The position numbers and the translations under genes were made by a program. Below, piece by piece: positions 10,689 to 23,300 of a stretch of 64,000 nt of DNA (position 1 is its first letter; each line of letters starts with the position of its first letter). The DNA lies in NCBI GenBank assembly GCA_032871835.1, contig CM065301.1:37456405-37520404 (forward strand). Direction: 5' to 3'. This DNA is from Dipteronia dyeriana (Eukaryota > Streptophyta > Magnoliopsida > Sapindales > Sapindaceae). The notes under the pieces are model-generated. The model saw only the letters and a program-made list of their open reading frames with translations. It was not told the DNA's origin and searched no databases.

Positions 10689-12315
10689 TGAATGTTCCCT
10701 AAAACGTGTGTGTCTATAACCTAGAGGGGGGGTGAATAGGTTTTAATTGAATCAATTACCATTTTTTGATTAATCAATATTAACACAAATTACCCCAAAT
10801 AAACAAGCATTCAATAAAATCAATTATGCTTAAAACACTAACAACACACAATATTTACGTGGAAACCCTCCAAATGGGAAAAACCACGGGCTGATATGTG
10901 TGCCACACTAGATCCTCAAATCCACTATTGAATGAAAATTTACAACCGAGGTTGACCTCCCCGTCACACCCTCTAATTAGTAACCCTTTCACTCTACCCA
11001 ACGGGCCGTAATAGTGATTATTGATCTATTTGCTTGTGCATTAACCACTTAGTCACAAGACTTAACCTCAATGAAGAGTCAAAACAACCTAAGGGAATAT
11101 GATAAAATATTCAAACATGCAAGTAATGCTAGGCAACCCTAAATGCTTATCTAGGAAATTAAGAATGTCACTAAGTACAATTCCTATATATCAATGTCTA
11201 AATGAATGTTCATAAAGACTTAACTAGATATAGTTATGCAACATTATATTCTAGTTATCAAACAAAGGACGAACCAATACAAGTTGTCATTAAGCATGGC
11301 AAGGACTATAATGCAATCATCAAATAAAATCAATGAGTCCTAAACAATATCTAAAAGTAAGGTATAAAGATTTAGCTAGAAGGGTAAAATGGTCACAAAT
11401 CCTAGCTATCACAAAATATAAATCTCAACCAACAATCAACAACCCAAGCATGCTATAAATGCAATTAACCTCAATGACATACACTTAATCAACAATAATT
11501 GCTAAACCTAGGCATACATGTCATAAGAATGGAACAAGAGATTCTAAGGAATGTAAAGATTACCTGGTCAAAGACTAACAAGAAAATCCATTCTTGGAAG
11601 ATGCAAGAAGATGCTAGATGCTCATGGATTGAAGGTTGGTTGAGTCAAGAAGTGTTCTTGGGAGCTCTCTCTCTCTTGGAGTCAATTTCTCTCTCAAAGA
11701 AAGGCTTGAACAATAAAAATGGCTTCTTGGACTCCCCAAGCCAAAGAGAAGAGAAGAAAACATATATATAATGTGCCCTACATGAAACGACATCGGTTTG
11801 GACAAAGGACAACTAAATCCTGTCATGACCGTTGTGCATGCCGCAACCTAGGTAAGTGTCCAGACCGCGGTAGAGCGAGTGGTGCATCACCTGGGAACCT
11901 CCGCTTGAGAGACCGTTGTGCATGCAACAAGCACAGGCCGCGGTAGCAGTAGCGTGCAATGCGTGGAGAACACAGTTGTACATACCGCGGTGGAGGCAAT
12001 GCACAGGGAGCAGTCACAGCCATGGTTAAGAGGAAAATCCTCTTCTAAAGGCAAAGGAAATGCATCAAACACCAAAGCAAGAGTTATGGTAAAAATTCAC
12101 ACAATTATGACAATTAAGCATTCATGCAAGATGATCAAAAACATGCATGAGAGTGTGTGTGTGCACTATAACTCTTCAAACAAGGTTAAGCAAGTTATTT
12201 ACCTCTTGAAGATTGAGCTAGGTCTTGAGCAATGATGGCCTAAACTACCCTTACATATTAAACCCCAAATGTGGTTGTCAACGAAATGAGCCAATCAAAA
12301 ACTGAGGATCTTATA
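10689..12315 (-). repeat. 5' LTR of the minus-strand D element
   Basis: The minus strand runs from TATAAG-type start at 12315 (TGTAAG in the partner, mutated here) to CATTCA at 10689. It contains a TATA-like TTATATATATG near 11763-11772. Three ACCGCGGT-type palindromes lie at 11864-11871, 11937-11944 and 11984-11991. The partner LTR keeps these sites only in partly decayed form (CTGCGG), as expected from loss of methylated CpG/CHG cytosines. Confidence 0.9.
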
Positions 12316-12555
12316 GAATAAGCATATCACTATCTATTATGACAATAGTGTAGCAGTGGCTAATTTGAGAGAACCAAAAAGTCATAAGAGAGGGAAACAT
12401 ACTGAAAGAAAGTATCACCTTTTAAGGGAAATTTTGCATAGGGGAGACGTGACAATAACCAAGATCGCGTCAGTAGAAAATCTAGCGGATTCTTCATAAA
12501 GGTTATTATACAAAAGAGTTTTGATGAGCACCTGTAGAATATGGGGATTAGAGAT
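12316..12555 (+). pseudogene. Angela-like Copia RNase H, C-terminal part
   Basis: This continues the pol gene interrupted at 5334. The translation gives YYDNSVAVANLREPKSHKRG and ERKYHLLREI, matching the CDN...A....P..H.R.KHI core and tail of Copia RNase H. A one-base shift and a stop follow (VENLADSS, then FDEHL and NMGIRDM in another frame). The end of the coding region (GIRDM) is cut by the B element at 12561. The last few bases before the A 3' LTR reappear at 24865-24896. Confidence 0.87.
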
Positions 12556-13277
12556 ATGATTGTTAGGTTTTAGATTATGTTGGAATTTATTCCATATCAA
12601 AATAATGTTTACTTGTATTGATTTAATTTTTTAGATTCATGATGATTCAAGCTTCAAAGAAGAAGGAACAACTAGTCAAAGCAAGTTCAAAGTCTTCAAA
12701 GAGAAAGGATGCTATATGGTTCTACAAAGGTTTATTAATACCTTATCTTTCTCTTACAAGGCTTAGGCACACACACAAAAATCAAACATGTGTCCCTACA
12801 TCGTTGTGCCCCATTTATAACACATTCACACACTTGAAGATGAATGCTCATGCATTGGTATGAAAATAACATGTTTTGGAAAATGCATGATTGGAGTATC
12901 TCTATGTAGTTTGCATTCTAGTGTGAAATGTGTTTATATGTGTATATGTTTATAAAACATGGATAATAAACTTGATTTTAGTCTTAAATCATTCTTGCTC
13001 GAGTTCTAAACACTTTGGTTACTCACACTCAAAATTTCAAGTTCTAAGTCAAAAGATATGATACTATCCAGACATGTTACGTACATTGTCTTCGTATTCG
13101 TATATCGAGTTGAATTATTTGTTTCTGGGTTAAGTATCTTATATTTCTATGTCTATGAGAGAGTTATGGTTCATAATCCATAAACATATTCAAATTCCGA
13201 GTTCGGAGGCCAGAGAACAGTCGAAGAACGCAAAGGGAGGTCGTGGGAAAAAGAAGACAACACCAAGCTCTTCTTTC

Positions 13278-13346
13278 TCGAGATGGCGCGTGGCCGTCTC
13301 AGGCAAGAAGGCTTGCTGCCCCAAGATGCCCACGCACCATCTCAGG
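13278..13346. promoter_or_regulatory. Hairpin cluster and TATA region of the B copy 1 LTR
   Basis: CGAGATGGCGCGTGGCCGTCTC is followed by AAGATGCCCACGCACCATCTC, two imperfect stem-loops, with a TATA-like box about 65 bp downstream. Equivalent clusters occur in the other B LTRs. Confidence 0.5.
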
Positions 13347-14339
13347 TAGCAGGAAAGATTGGTTGCTTCTTGTCCTTCTTTCTCATTTCACACTCTAATC
13401 TTTGCCTCTCCTTTATATTTCCTTTCCCTCTCACAATTCATTTCATGAGAAGAATTTGAAACTGGAGCAGAATTTTCCCTCTAACTTTCTCACCTTCCAA
13501 ACACTCTATTTTTCTCATTTGAGCTTCAATTTGAGTGATCCAAAGTTGAGAGTGTTCATCTAAACATCCTCTATCGTTTCATAGAAGGTTTGTGTTGGTT
13601 TTGCTTCAGTGTTTGGTGTCTAATCACACAAAAAAGGGATTGTCTCAAGTTTACTAAGGTATTGATTTTCTCCTAAAGTTTTCTCTTAAAACTTTATCAA
13701 TTTCCTTGGGTTTTCTTCTCCTCTATATATTAAAGTCATGTGATTGTTTAGATTTGAGTATTAAACTCATTAAAAGCTAGAATGATATTCAATTGAAATC
13801 TCAAATATTGAGTTAGGTTTTGATTTACCTATGTTTTCACATGACTGGGAATGTATTATGCTAGCTTTGATTCTAGGACTATTTGATGATCTTTAATTGA
13901 TTGATTTTGTGAAAAATAGTTCCTCACATGTATTAGGCTCTCTTTGGCCAAAATCTCACTATGATTCATGTGCTTGTGTTCTTATGAGCTATTCTTGTGC
14001 TTAGTTGATTTCATGAATATATAATATGCTCTAGAACTCATGCTTTAATCTAAATGACTTTGTCACATGATTTTAGCATGTTTTTGGTATATGAGATTTA
14101 AACTTGATTATGCATTAATTGATCATATCTTACGATTCAAGTTTTAGATCTATGCATGTATCTAGGTTGTAATTAATGTTGAACATCTTTTACATGATCT
14201 GGATGGATTAAACAAGCATGACTGGCTAGACTACATTTGTTATGTGCATTCATGCATATGTCTAGTATTTTCCGTAGGATGTGTTGATCATAACATTCTA
14301 TGTTGCATGCTTGTTTGCGTTTTGCATTCATGATCACTT

Positions 14340-14575
14340 AGATGCCTTGTTAGAAGGAAGTCTGGACAATAGTTATGAGGCATATGTCATTGAGCATGGA
14401 AGTCTTGGCAAGAGATGGGAGACCTCAGAATGTCAAGCAAGGAAGTCTTACCTAGGGTCGTGAGGATCCAGAAGGGTGAGCAAGAAAGTCTTGCCTAGGG
14501 TCGTGAGGATCTGAAAGGGTGAGCGAGGAAGTCTTGACAAGAGGTGTGAGACCTCGCAATGTTGAGCAAGAGGGT
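14340..14575 (+). repeat. 43-bp minisatellite, 5 units (B copy 1, 5' LTR)
   Basis: Five units start GAAGTCTTG or GAAGTCTGG with about 43-bp spacing and alternate between CCTAGGGTCGTGAGGATC and CAAGAGGTGTGAGACCTC cores. The partner 3' LTR has four units, so one was gained or lost after insertion or during reverse transcription. Confidence 0.85.
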
Positions 14576-14891
14576 GACATATTCATTGGTAGGATATGAA
14601 GGTAGTTTCGGTCACTTGAGAGATTGTAATTTTCTTATTTACTAGTGGATTTTGTTTACCGATGGTTGCTAACCTGTGGAATTTTCCTCTTTGGAGGTTT
14701 ACCATGTTATATCTTGTGTCAAATTTTCTCTATCTCTATCTCTCTTATATATGTATTTGTTATTTGAATACTATGGATTGAACTTTATTTGTAAGTGGAC
14801 TTCCTTACTATAATATCAATTGTGTATGTGTTATGGTTGCTTGTTTGTATTACACTTTACATATTTTATATATTAATTAATTATCTTTAAT

Positions 14892-14896
<5 letters not shown>

Positions 14897-14937
<41 letters not shown>
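14897..14937. repeat. (TA)n microsatellite in the B LTR
   Basis: About 20 TA units. The homologous place in the 3' LTR (24682-24741) is about 60 bp long, while in B copy 2 it is only 4-6 units. Confidence 0.9.
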
Positions 14938-14940
<3 letters not shown>

Positions 14941-15119
14941 GATACAAGCAATCTAGAGTGATAAACTTTTATTTGTTTCGAAGGGAGTCTAAAAAGATGT
15001 TTAACCTATACACCCCCTCCCCCCTCTAGGTTAGCCTTGAGCATTTAACCATGTTACATTCATGGTATTAGTGAGCATCCAGGTGATACATTCATGGTAT
15101 TTGCAAAGCTTTTGAAGTC

Positions 15120-17159
15120 ATGGGTTTACAAGATGATGTAATGGAAGAAGGAGCCTCAAATACTAGGCCACTATTACTTCGAGGCACTAACTATAGGTAT
15201 TGGAAGTTGAGGATGAAAGCCTACATCCGCTCAATTGATGAAATGGCATGAATGGTAGTGGAAGAAGGTTATATTCCTCCTACCAAGGTTAAAGAGGATG
15301 GAACCAACATACTCAAGCCAATGAGTGAATGGACAACGAATGAGTTTGAGGTTACTACATGGCATCATAGTGCTATGAATGCTATCGTTGAAAGAGTTGA
15401 TGGGCATCAATTCTCCTACATTTAAAATCTTGTATCCTTAAATGAGGCTTGGAATACTCTCCAAGTCACTAATAAAGGATCCTTAGCGGTGAAGAAGTCA
15501 ATGCTTCAAATGTTGGCATCACAATTTGAAGGTTTAAGTACGGGTGAAGAAGAAAAGTTTGAAGACTTCCAATTCTGGCTTCTTAACATTGCTAACCAAT
15601 GTCAAGCACTTGTAGTACCTATCTTAAAAGAGTGTTTAAATTAGAAAATTCGTAGGCCTCTTCCTAAGATTTAAATCAAAGGTGATAGCCATTAAGGAAA
15701 GCAAGAATGTGGATAGCATGAACATCGATGAGTTGCTTGGGTCTTTCCAAACTTATGAGATACGCTTGAAGCCAAAGATCAAGAGTAAGGGAATCGCTCT
15801 CAAAGCTATTGAGGAGGAGAGTGATGATGGAAATGAAGATATGGCTCTTTCGGTTAGAAAGTTCAAGAAGTTTCTGAAAAAGAATGCCAAGCCTAGAGGC
15901 AAGTCTTCAAAGGAGAAAGGAGTTAAGAAACCATCATCTCCAAGAATAAGAAGAATAGATAAGCCACGTACAAGAAAGGTGTTCTATGCTACAATTGTCA
16001 TGGTTTCGGTCACTTTGCTAGTGAGTGCACCAAGAAGCCATCTAAGAAAGGAAAAGTGTTGGCGGCTACTTGGAGTGATGATGACTCTAGTGATGATGAG
16101 AGCCCTAGTAGTGAGTCTTCAAGTGATGAAGAGTTGTTGAGCAACTTTGTAGCTCTAACGGCTTCTCATTCTCTACTAGAAATTGATGGTACAATATATT
16201 TGAACAAGAACTTTGATGCAAATCATCATGGAAGCACTAGTTCCATTTCTACCAATCTTGAGTTGTTGGCTAAGATAGAGAAGCTTGAAGAATCTAAAGA
16301 TAATGCTCTAAGAGAGGTAGTTGAGAAGGATGATTTGATCGAGAAACAACTATATGAGTTTGTGATTGTTACTCTTAGACTTCTTGGTGAGAAAGGTGAT
16401 ATTATGAAGAAGTTTAGAGAACTTGAAAAGATAAACCTTGAGAAGGATGGAATGATATCTTCTTTAAAGAATAGAGAACAAGAATTAATGGAAGTGATAG
16501 ACACGGCTAAGGAGGCTATCAAGGACTTAGTGAATGATTTGGTAAGTGTGTCTAGTGTTAGGAATCTTGTTAACTCTCATAGTGGTGAAGAGGACATAGT
16601 ATTTGAAGAGGAGCTCTTAGAATCACCACTTCCTACTCACTATGATGATGTGATGATTGACAAGAAACCACACAAGAAGAGAAGATCATAAGCCAAGAAG
16701 AAGTTAGCAAACAAGGTATCTTTGCAAACTCCTAGTGCTAACTCAACTCCATAAGGTACAATCTCATCTTTTATTCCAATTTCCCATTATTACAACACAA
16801 TAGGTCATATTACGCCTACGTGTTATAATTTTATTGAAAAATGCAAATTACGAAACGAATCTAAAGATAAGGAGATTAAACTTGAAATTGAACATGCTAA
16901 GGCTTTGAAAGTTGAGAAACATGATAATATTGCTATGCATGAAAAGAAGTTATGGAGTAGAAAGAAAGCTAATCTTGTTCAACTTGTCAAAGCTTGTGTT
17001 GAAAATGTTAAGGAAGAGTGTATTAATAATATTCTTGTTAATCAAGTCATTGAAGGACTTTACTCTAGATTTAACATTGTTGTCAATGATGATATTGGAA
17101 ATGTTTGTGTAGGTACACCCAAGAACAAGTGGTTTATAGGTGAGTGCTCTTACCACTAA
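15120..17159 (+). pseudogene. B copy 1 gag (Sirevirus-like), several breaks
   Basis: The gene opens with MGLQDDVMEE and RPLLLRGTNYRYWKLRMKAY, the Copia gag N-terminus. The capsid region carries stops and a frameshift before 15682. The nucleocapsid part has the knuckle CYNCHGFGHFASEC at about 15987. An acidic Ser-rich stretch and a long predicted coiled coil follow (16260-16540, EKLEESKDNALREVVEKDD). Stops occur at 16689 and about 16752. A decayed second knuckle (HYYNTIGHITPTC) and a Lys-rich tail end at 17159. The capsid/nucleocapsid role is known for the family. As it stands the gene could make only fragments. Confidence 0.85.
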
Positions 17160-18823
17160 TGTAAGAAGCACATATGAGGTAGCTTTGAGGTAATATATCA
17201 ATTGTGTTGAGAATTCTAGCTTGCTAGCTTTGAATACTCCTGTATTGATATGAACTTGGTTATCTCACATCATGTTTGTTATGATAGTAAAAAATTTATT
17301 GGTTAACTGTTGAGAATATATGTGTTGGTTGAGTTGAAATATTATGCTTTTTATACTCTTATTGTGAAACATCGTCAACTTGGTGCCTTGAGGACATTCA
17401 AGGCAAGAGTGCTCATATAAAGGGTGGAAGTATGATATTTGGTGAATATAATGTGCAAAAGATATCTCTATAGCCTAATGCATGTTCTCTTAGCTATTCA
17501 TCATTTGACTCAATTTTTGACATACATCTCATAGCATGTCATATTAGAGAATTTTGTATAGTATACATATGGTTCTCATTGACATTTGCTATTTTAGGAT
17601 CTAATAGTCATATTGTTCACATTGATCTTAACTTTGATGATTGTTTGTGAATGGTATATTGAGTGGCATTACTTTTGAAAATATGAGCTTCATATTCTTT
17701 GAAAGCTACTCATTAGAGAAGTAATGATCTTGAATAAGTCTCTACTTATTGCTCTTAGATCATGTGCTTATGAGCCATAAAATCTTGGTTTTCTAAAATT
17801 GCACTTTGCTTCTCTCATATGTTTTCCTAGTAGGTTGAGTTTACTAATATGTAAACTTTGGATACACCTTGAAGTTTTTATTCTTAAGTACATTTAAAAT
17901 GACCTATGGTTAGTATCCATTTTGCTTCGGCAAATACATAGAACTCAACGAGCACCTTCATGGAAAGGGCTACACATTGGTTATGAAAGCTACAGAATGT
18001 TGGAAAGAGCTACATCATTGTGATGAGTGAAAGCCATCATGAAGTGACTTATTTTTATGTTTGGAAAAATCAAAGAAGTGTTGAATTGGAATCATGAAAA
18101 GAAAATTCTTTGATTCAAAGCCTAAAAAGAAAAGGAGGAAGGCTTAAAAATGAGTATAGTTGAAAAATCAAATGAGTTCGTATTGAAAAATAGAAATGGG
18201 ATGATGAGCCACATGAACACACACGCTCATATGTTGAAATCTATTATCTTAAAAGCGAAAATTTTGGATGATAATCGGTTTGACTTTTTATGGAAAAAGC
18301 TTAAGATGAATAGATGTTGGAAATTATTTGCATGTTGATTATCAAACTACTTCTTGATATATATTTGAAGCAAATATCTCACACACACACACTTTGTTTA
18401 TGAGTATGTTGATATTTTAGCAATTGTTGAAGAATCATGAGAGATCTTGAAAATCTCTGTGTATATCTCTTAGCGTATGAAGCTTATTTTTTTGAGATTT
18501 TTTCAAATTGCTTGAATATGTGATTGTGTGAATATCTTTGTGAACTTTATGCAATCATTGATTTTAGTTATGGCATTTATCAAGGGGGAGCATTGCATGC
18601 TAGACATTGTTCTCTTTTATGATATGTTCACATGCTTTATTTTGTTACATTTTGGCATATTTTGACTTAATGATACTTGTAAGATATTACTCACAATCTT
18701 TGTCTTGCATGATGATTCATTCTTAAGTTATATGTCTTTGTTTTTATATCTTTGTGACTAATGTGTTTGTTTTATTTTCACTCACTTTTGTTGTATGTGT
18801 AAAGCATCTTATCACATAAGAAA
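17160..18823 (+). other. B copy 1 spacer between gag and ORF2
   Basis: No recognisable protein domain is present. The region is colinear with 52469-54145 of B copy 2, so it belongs to the element rather than being a later insertion. A subsegment near 17880-17990 (ACATTTAAAATGACCTATGG) resembles the 3' untranslated region of the D element (near 30870), pointing to a Sirevirus parent that lost pol. An AAGGGGGAG tract lies at 18582-18590, well upstream of ORF2. Confidence 0.7.
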
Positions 18824-20346
18824 ATGGGAAGAACTAAGATTACCTGAAGTGTAAATCAAGTGAATCCCATTGTGAAAGCCAAGTCTAACTCAAAAGGATC
18901 CAAAACTTCAAGGACAAAAGATTTAGGAATCTTTAGAACAAAGAAGATATTTCAAGAGAGAGGCATTGACTTTGGTAAGTGTAAAGATTCTTATGTTCTT
19001 AAGTGCTTAAAAGATAGTAAATGGGAATCTTGGGTGAGCATGTTAGGAGTTGTAAATGATACTCTTGTTAGAGAGTTTTATCATGAATATAAGGAAAGTG
19101 CCATCTTGTTAGATGCTTTGTTGGAAATAAGGGATATTGTGTTTAGAGTTAACTCAGAAAATATTAACAAGTTTCTTGGGTTATCTAATTATATAGATTC
19201 TAATTTTCTAAATGTGGATGTTATTGAGAATCTAAATATCATGGGTAGAACTCTTTGTGACAATGCTTCCTTTGAGTGGAAAAATAGGGCATACATTAGT
19301 CATCATGAGTTAACTAAAGCTAGTGCATTTTGGCATCTATTCATTTGCACTAACATTATTGGATCTTCGAATTCAACCGAGTTGAATAAGGACAACATCA
19401 AAATAGTGTATGCCTTGATAACTAATCAACCGATAAACCTTAGAGATCTTCTCATGTATTACATTGATAGTGCAACTTTCTCTACTAGAGGTGATAAAAA
19501 GCTTGCATTACCGGGGTTTATTACTTCATTGTGTTTAGCTCGTGGGATTAAGAGTAGAGAAGATGATGTGTTAGTTCAACCCTTGGAAAAATATTGTGAT
19601 AAACGTGTGTCTTACATGTCCTATAAGAATAAGGGTAAGACTTGTGATACTTTTGGACTATTTAGTATTTCGCAAGTTGATAGTCATGTTATTAGCACAA
19701 GTATTCTTCCGGATTGGGCTATACAATTGAAGGAGAAGGTTGATGAACTCAGTGTAATAGTTGTTCAACAAGATGCTAGGATTAAAGAGTTGGAGGAGTG
19801 CATTGCTTCAAGCTCAAGACCACCACTCAAGCATTATGTTAAATCGACTACTCGCACGACTTTCTTTGGTAGAACAAGTGGCTAGTATTTGATCTTTAAG
19901 GAACATTTCTTAACCTTTTGGCGTCATTTCATGTCAAAAAGAGGGAGAAAGAGTATATTCTAGTTGCTTAGTTTCTTTCTATGTTGTTTTTGTAACTTTT
20001 GAACTTAATGGCACGTAATAATTATTCTTAAGATTTGGTTAAGATTTTTTTTGTGATTTGGCATGTACTGAGGAGGAGATACATGTATTTGTGGACTTTA
20101 ATTGTATATTCTTATCCATATTATATGTTGCCATATGTTGTTTTCTCTTGTATATGCATTGTGCTTTGAGATGATTTGTAGGTTGCTTCAAGAGAAAATC
20201 AAGATGAAGTTCAAGAGTTGATGAAGATTAGTTTTAGGAATCTTACTCATTGTAATGTGAGGGAGTGATTTTGTGACCTATCTTCATTTTTATATTCGTA
20301 GTAAATGTATAGGTGTTTTGATATGGAATTTGCCAAAGGGGGAGGT
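18581..20346 (+). other. Multiplied polypurine tracts of B copy 1
   Basis: Four tracts: AAGGGGGAG at 18582-18590 (before ORF2), AAAAAGAGGGAGAAA at 19936-19950, GAGGAGGAGA at 20070-20079, and AAAGGGGGAGG at 20335-20346, directly at the 3' LTR. The last is the priming tract. Repeated tracts in this region are a Sirevirus hallmark. Confidence 0.75.
18824..19885 (+). pseudogene. B copy 1 ORF2: plant-transposon-protein-like, one early stop
   Basis: The reading frame runs 354 codons from ATG at 18824 with a single stop at codon 8 (18845-18847). The rest (18848-19885) is open. After a basic Ser/Lys-rich N-terminus comes a globular region: WESWVSMLGVVNDTLVREFY, then a VFRVNSENINKFLG block, ASAFWHLFICTNI, INLRDLL and LALPGFITSLCLARGI. 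These motifs recall the Pfam family 'putative plant transposon protein' (PF20167, from memory). The C-terminus (LKEKVDELSVIVVQQDARIKEL) is a heptad-patterned coiled coil. It occupies the position of the Sirevirus env-like ORF, but I see no signal peptide or membrane segment. Function unknown. Confidence 0.75.
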
Positions 20347-23300
20347 TGTTAGGTTTTAGATAATGTTGGCATTAATTCCATATCAAAATGATGTTTACTT
20401 ATAATGATTTAGTGGTTTAGATTCATGATGATTCAAGCTTCAAAGAAGAAGGAACAACTAGTCAAAGCAAGTTCAAAGTCTTCAAAGAGAAAGGATGCTA
20501 TATGGTTCTACAAAGGTATATTAAGACCTTATCTTTCTCTTACAAGGCTTAGGCACACACACACAAATCATACTTATGTTTCCATGCATCGTTGTTCCCC
20601 ATTTATAACACATTCACAGACTTGAAGATGAATGCTCATGCATTGGTATGAAAATAACATGTTTTGAAAAATGCATGATTGGAGACTATCTCTATGTAGT
20701 TTGCATTCTAGTGTGGAATATGTTTGTATGTGTATTGATCGTGCCAAAATTGTCATATATTTTGGCCCTCAATTTCATTGCCTTTGTCTCACTTTCAGTT
20801 GTTTTTCCGTATCTTATGGCTCGTTTGTTATATTTGCAAGCAATTAGGTACATTTCGTTAGAAAGGATGAAAAGAGTGAATATTGGGCGAAAGCTAGCCA
20901 AAATCAGTGAAGAAAAGCTAGAGCATGAAGGTCACTACACAGGTCCTGAACCTGTACACCAACCGTGCATATGTTTGTGCATTTGCCAAGACCCGAGAGA
21001 TGAAAACAGAGCATCAGGTCTATGTATGGGTCACTGCGCGAGTCACAACCTGCGTAAACACCAAGACACAGAAGCATATCAAAGGCAATATAGTTAGTGC
21101 GGGACATAAAGCAAGTCAAAAATAGCAAAGGCTACATTCCTTACCGATGGTGTTTAAGCTCAAAGTAAGTTTGGGGGGGGGGCAAAAATTAGCAAAGAGT
21201 GAGATTTGGAGGCAAAAGGAGCTGAAATTGTAAAAAGGACATGCAAGTCACCCAACTTTGAAGAGTCATATCTCTCTCCTCGAATCGATCCATGCTTCCA
21301 TCTATATATATTAAAAAATCCCTAGAAGTCTAGTTTCCAATAGTTTTTACGGATTGTGATTTCGAGTCTTCTAGAGAAATTTATGCCCATTTTATTGACT
21401 GCTACGCAGAGATGCATGGGTCATGCAAGGGTCACCACCAGCACATTTGACCGTGCACTGAGAGTCGTGAATTTGATGGGATCAGCTCTTGGGATGAAAA
21501 TCATCCATTTTCAGAGGGGAAAATATGTCCTTTCATGCCCATATCATGCCCTAGCCTCCCCAAGCCTATATATAAACCATTTTCTTATTGAAAGCTCACT
21601 CTTCAACTCCTTCCACAACTCTTCCACTCTTCAACTCCTTCCTCAACTCTTCCACTCTTCCCTCTCTACTCGCCCTTTTCTTCCAAGAATCTTTCCATCA
21701 TCTCTTACACCTATCCTCTCCTACACTTTCTCACATCACTAATTACTAACCTAGGTTTAGGAATCATTCCCTACCAAATCTAACCATCCTCAACCATCAT
21801 CTACTCAAGGTCACTTGGAGATTGGATCAAAGCTTTAAGAAATGAGGAGTTTCTCTTCATGGGTCTTCTCTATCTTTTTCTCCTTGTTATTTTATTATAA
21901 TTTTCATGAGTAGCTAAACATCCCACTAAGGGATTGATGTGAAACACCTGTGGACTTTGGGCTTTGTAATGAACTCTATTTTATTCTAATTAAATCTATC
22001 AATTATGTTTCATTCATTGTTTTAGTTGTTTCCCTTGATTGGTTTGTCTTTGATTGTACATTCCTCTCCTAGCTAATTGATTGAGGGAATTAATTGAGTA
22101 GTTGACTAGGTATATATCTATTTGGTCTTCTTAAACTCATATGCTTGTGTGGGTGATTGAGTATACATCTACTTAATCTCCCTAAGTTAAGTTGAATGGA
22201 AGGGTCAAACAAGAGTACATCCTCAAGTAAGACCTGGACTTAATAATCTCAATTTTTAATTTAATCTTGAATGGGTGATCAATTCAATACATTTAAGTTG
22301 GTTGCCTGTGATAGGTTAAGCATCAACACTATACATCTAGGTTGGTGAATTTATAAAGAGATTAGTCCCTTAATTTGATAGATGTGCATTCATGAACAAT
22401 CACTTGTGAGTGAGCCATACTATACATCTAGATTGGAAACTCATGAAGGAATACAACCGATATTATACATCTAGATTGGTTGCAATCAATCTATGTGCTT
22501 TCATTTCATAAGAGTTCATACATGCCCATAATTCACTTGTTGAATCATCAATACCTTAGTCTTAACCATCAATTTTAACACCTATCTAACTTTAACACTA
22601 ATTGCATTTTAGATTAATTAGCTTAATTGTAGTTTGCATCTTTATTATTAACCTTTCAATACCAAAACCATTTACCTTTACTTTTCATGCTTAGCTTAGT
22701 TTAATATTAGTTAACTAGTTTTAGCCATCTGATTTCCCTTTCTTTGTGGACGACACCCAACTTGACATTACACTTGTTTTGTAAACATTTTAGGCATTGT
22801 TGAGGTTTTATAAATATTGTTTGACGAGCATTTTTTTTAACGACAAAAGTAGCTTGATCATATATATGTTTGTCAAACATGGATAATGAACTTGATTTTA
22901 GTCTTAAATCATTCTTGATTGAGTTCCAAACACTTTGGTTACTCATACTCTTAATTTCAAGTTCTAAGTCAAAAGATATTATACTTTCCAGTCATGTTAC
23001 TTACGTTGTCTTTGTCTTCATATATTGAGTTGACTTCTTACTTTATAGGTTGAGTATCTTATATGTCCATGTCCATGGGAGAGTTACGATTCGTAATCCG
23101 TAAACGGATTCTAATTCTGAGTTCGGAGGCCAGAGAACGGTAGAAGAACGCGAAGGGAAGTCGAGGGAAAAAGAAGACGGCAAGAAGGCTTGTTGTCGCG
23201 AGATGCCCACGCACCATCTCGGGCAGCAGGCAAGCTTGGTTGCTTCTTGTCCTTCTTGCTCATTTAACACTCTAATCTTTGCCTCTCATTTATATTTCCT

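Larger units (their letters stand above)
5335..12315 (-). mobile_element. Family D Sirevirus-like element with gag but no pol, minus strand
   Basis: The two LTRs (5335-7188 and 10689-12315) are in the same orientation and flank 3.5 kb. Perfect 5-bp duplications GAATA lie at 5330-5334 and 12316-12320. A tRNA-Met primer site sits inside the right LTR, and a polypurine tract adjoins the left one. The interior encodes a Copia gag with two zinc knuckles, but no protease, integrase, RT or RNase H could be found. It would therefore depend on proteins from a relative. It splits the RNase H gene of an A element, so it is the younger of the two. Confidence 0.92.
12561..15056 (+). repeat. 5' LTR of B copy 1
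   Basis: The start is TGTTAGGTTTTAG. It contains the hairpin cluster (13278-13346), TATA-like CTTTATATTTC (13410-13420), the 43-bp minisatellite (about 14340-14575, 5 units), a TA microsatellite (14897-14937) and the C-rich U5 signature CACCCCCTCCCCCCTCTAGG near 15011. The expected end (GTGTTTGTATTTTCA) and the following primer site are missing. Sequence jumps from AACCATGTT to the leader. Confidence 0.88.

Noticed and set aside
18824..19885. ORF2 as a retroviral-type envelope gene
   Set aside because: Position fits the Sirevirus env-like ORF, but there is no signal peptide, membrane anchor or cleavage motif, and the internal motifs look like the plant transposon protein domain.
20648..21742. 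ORFs of 149 and 128 codons that look like small genes
   Set aside because: Both fall within the solo E LTR. They are absent from the homologous LTR part at 35977-37247 and show no domain.
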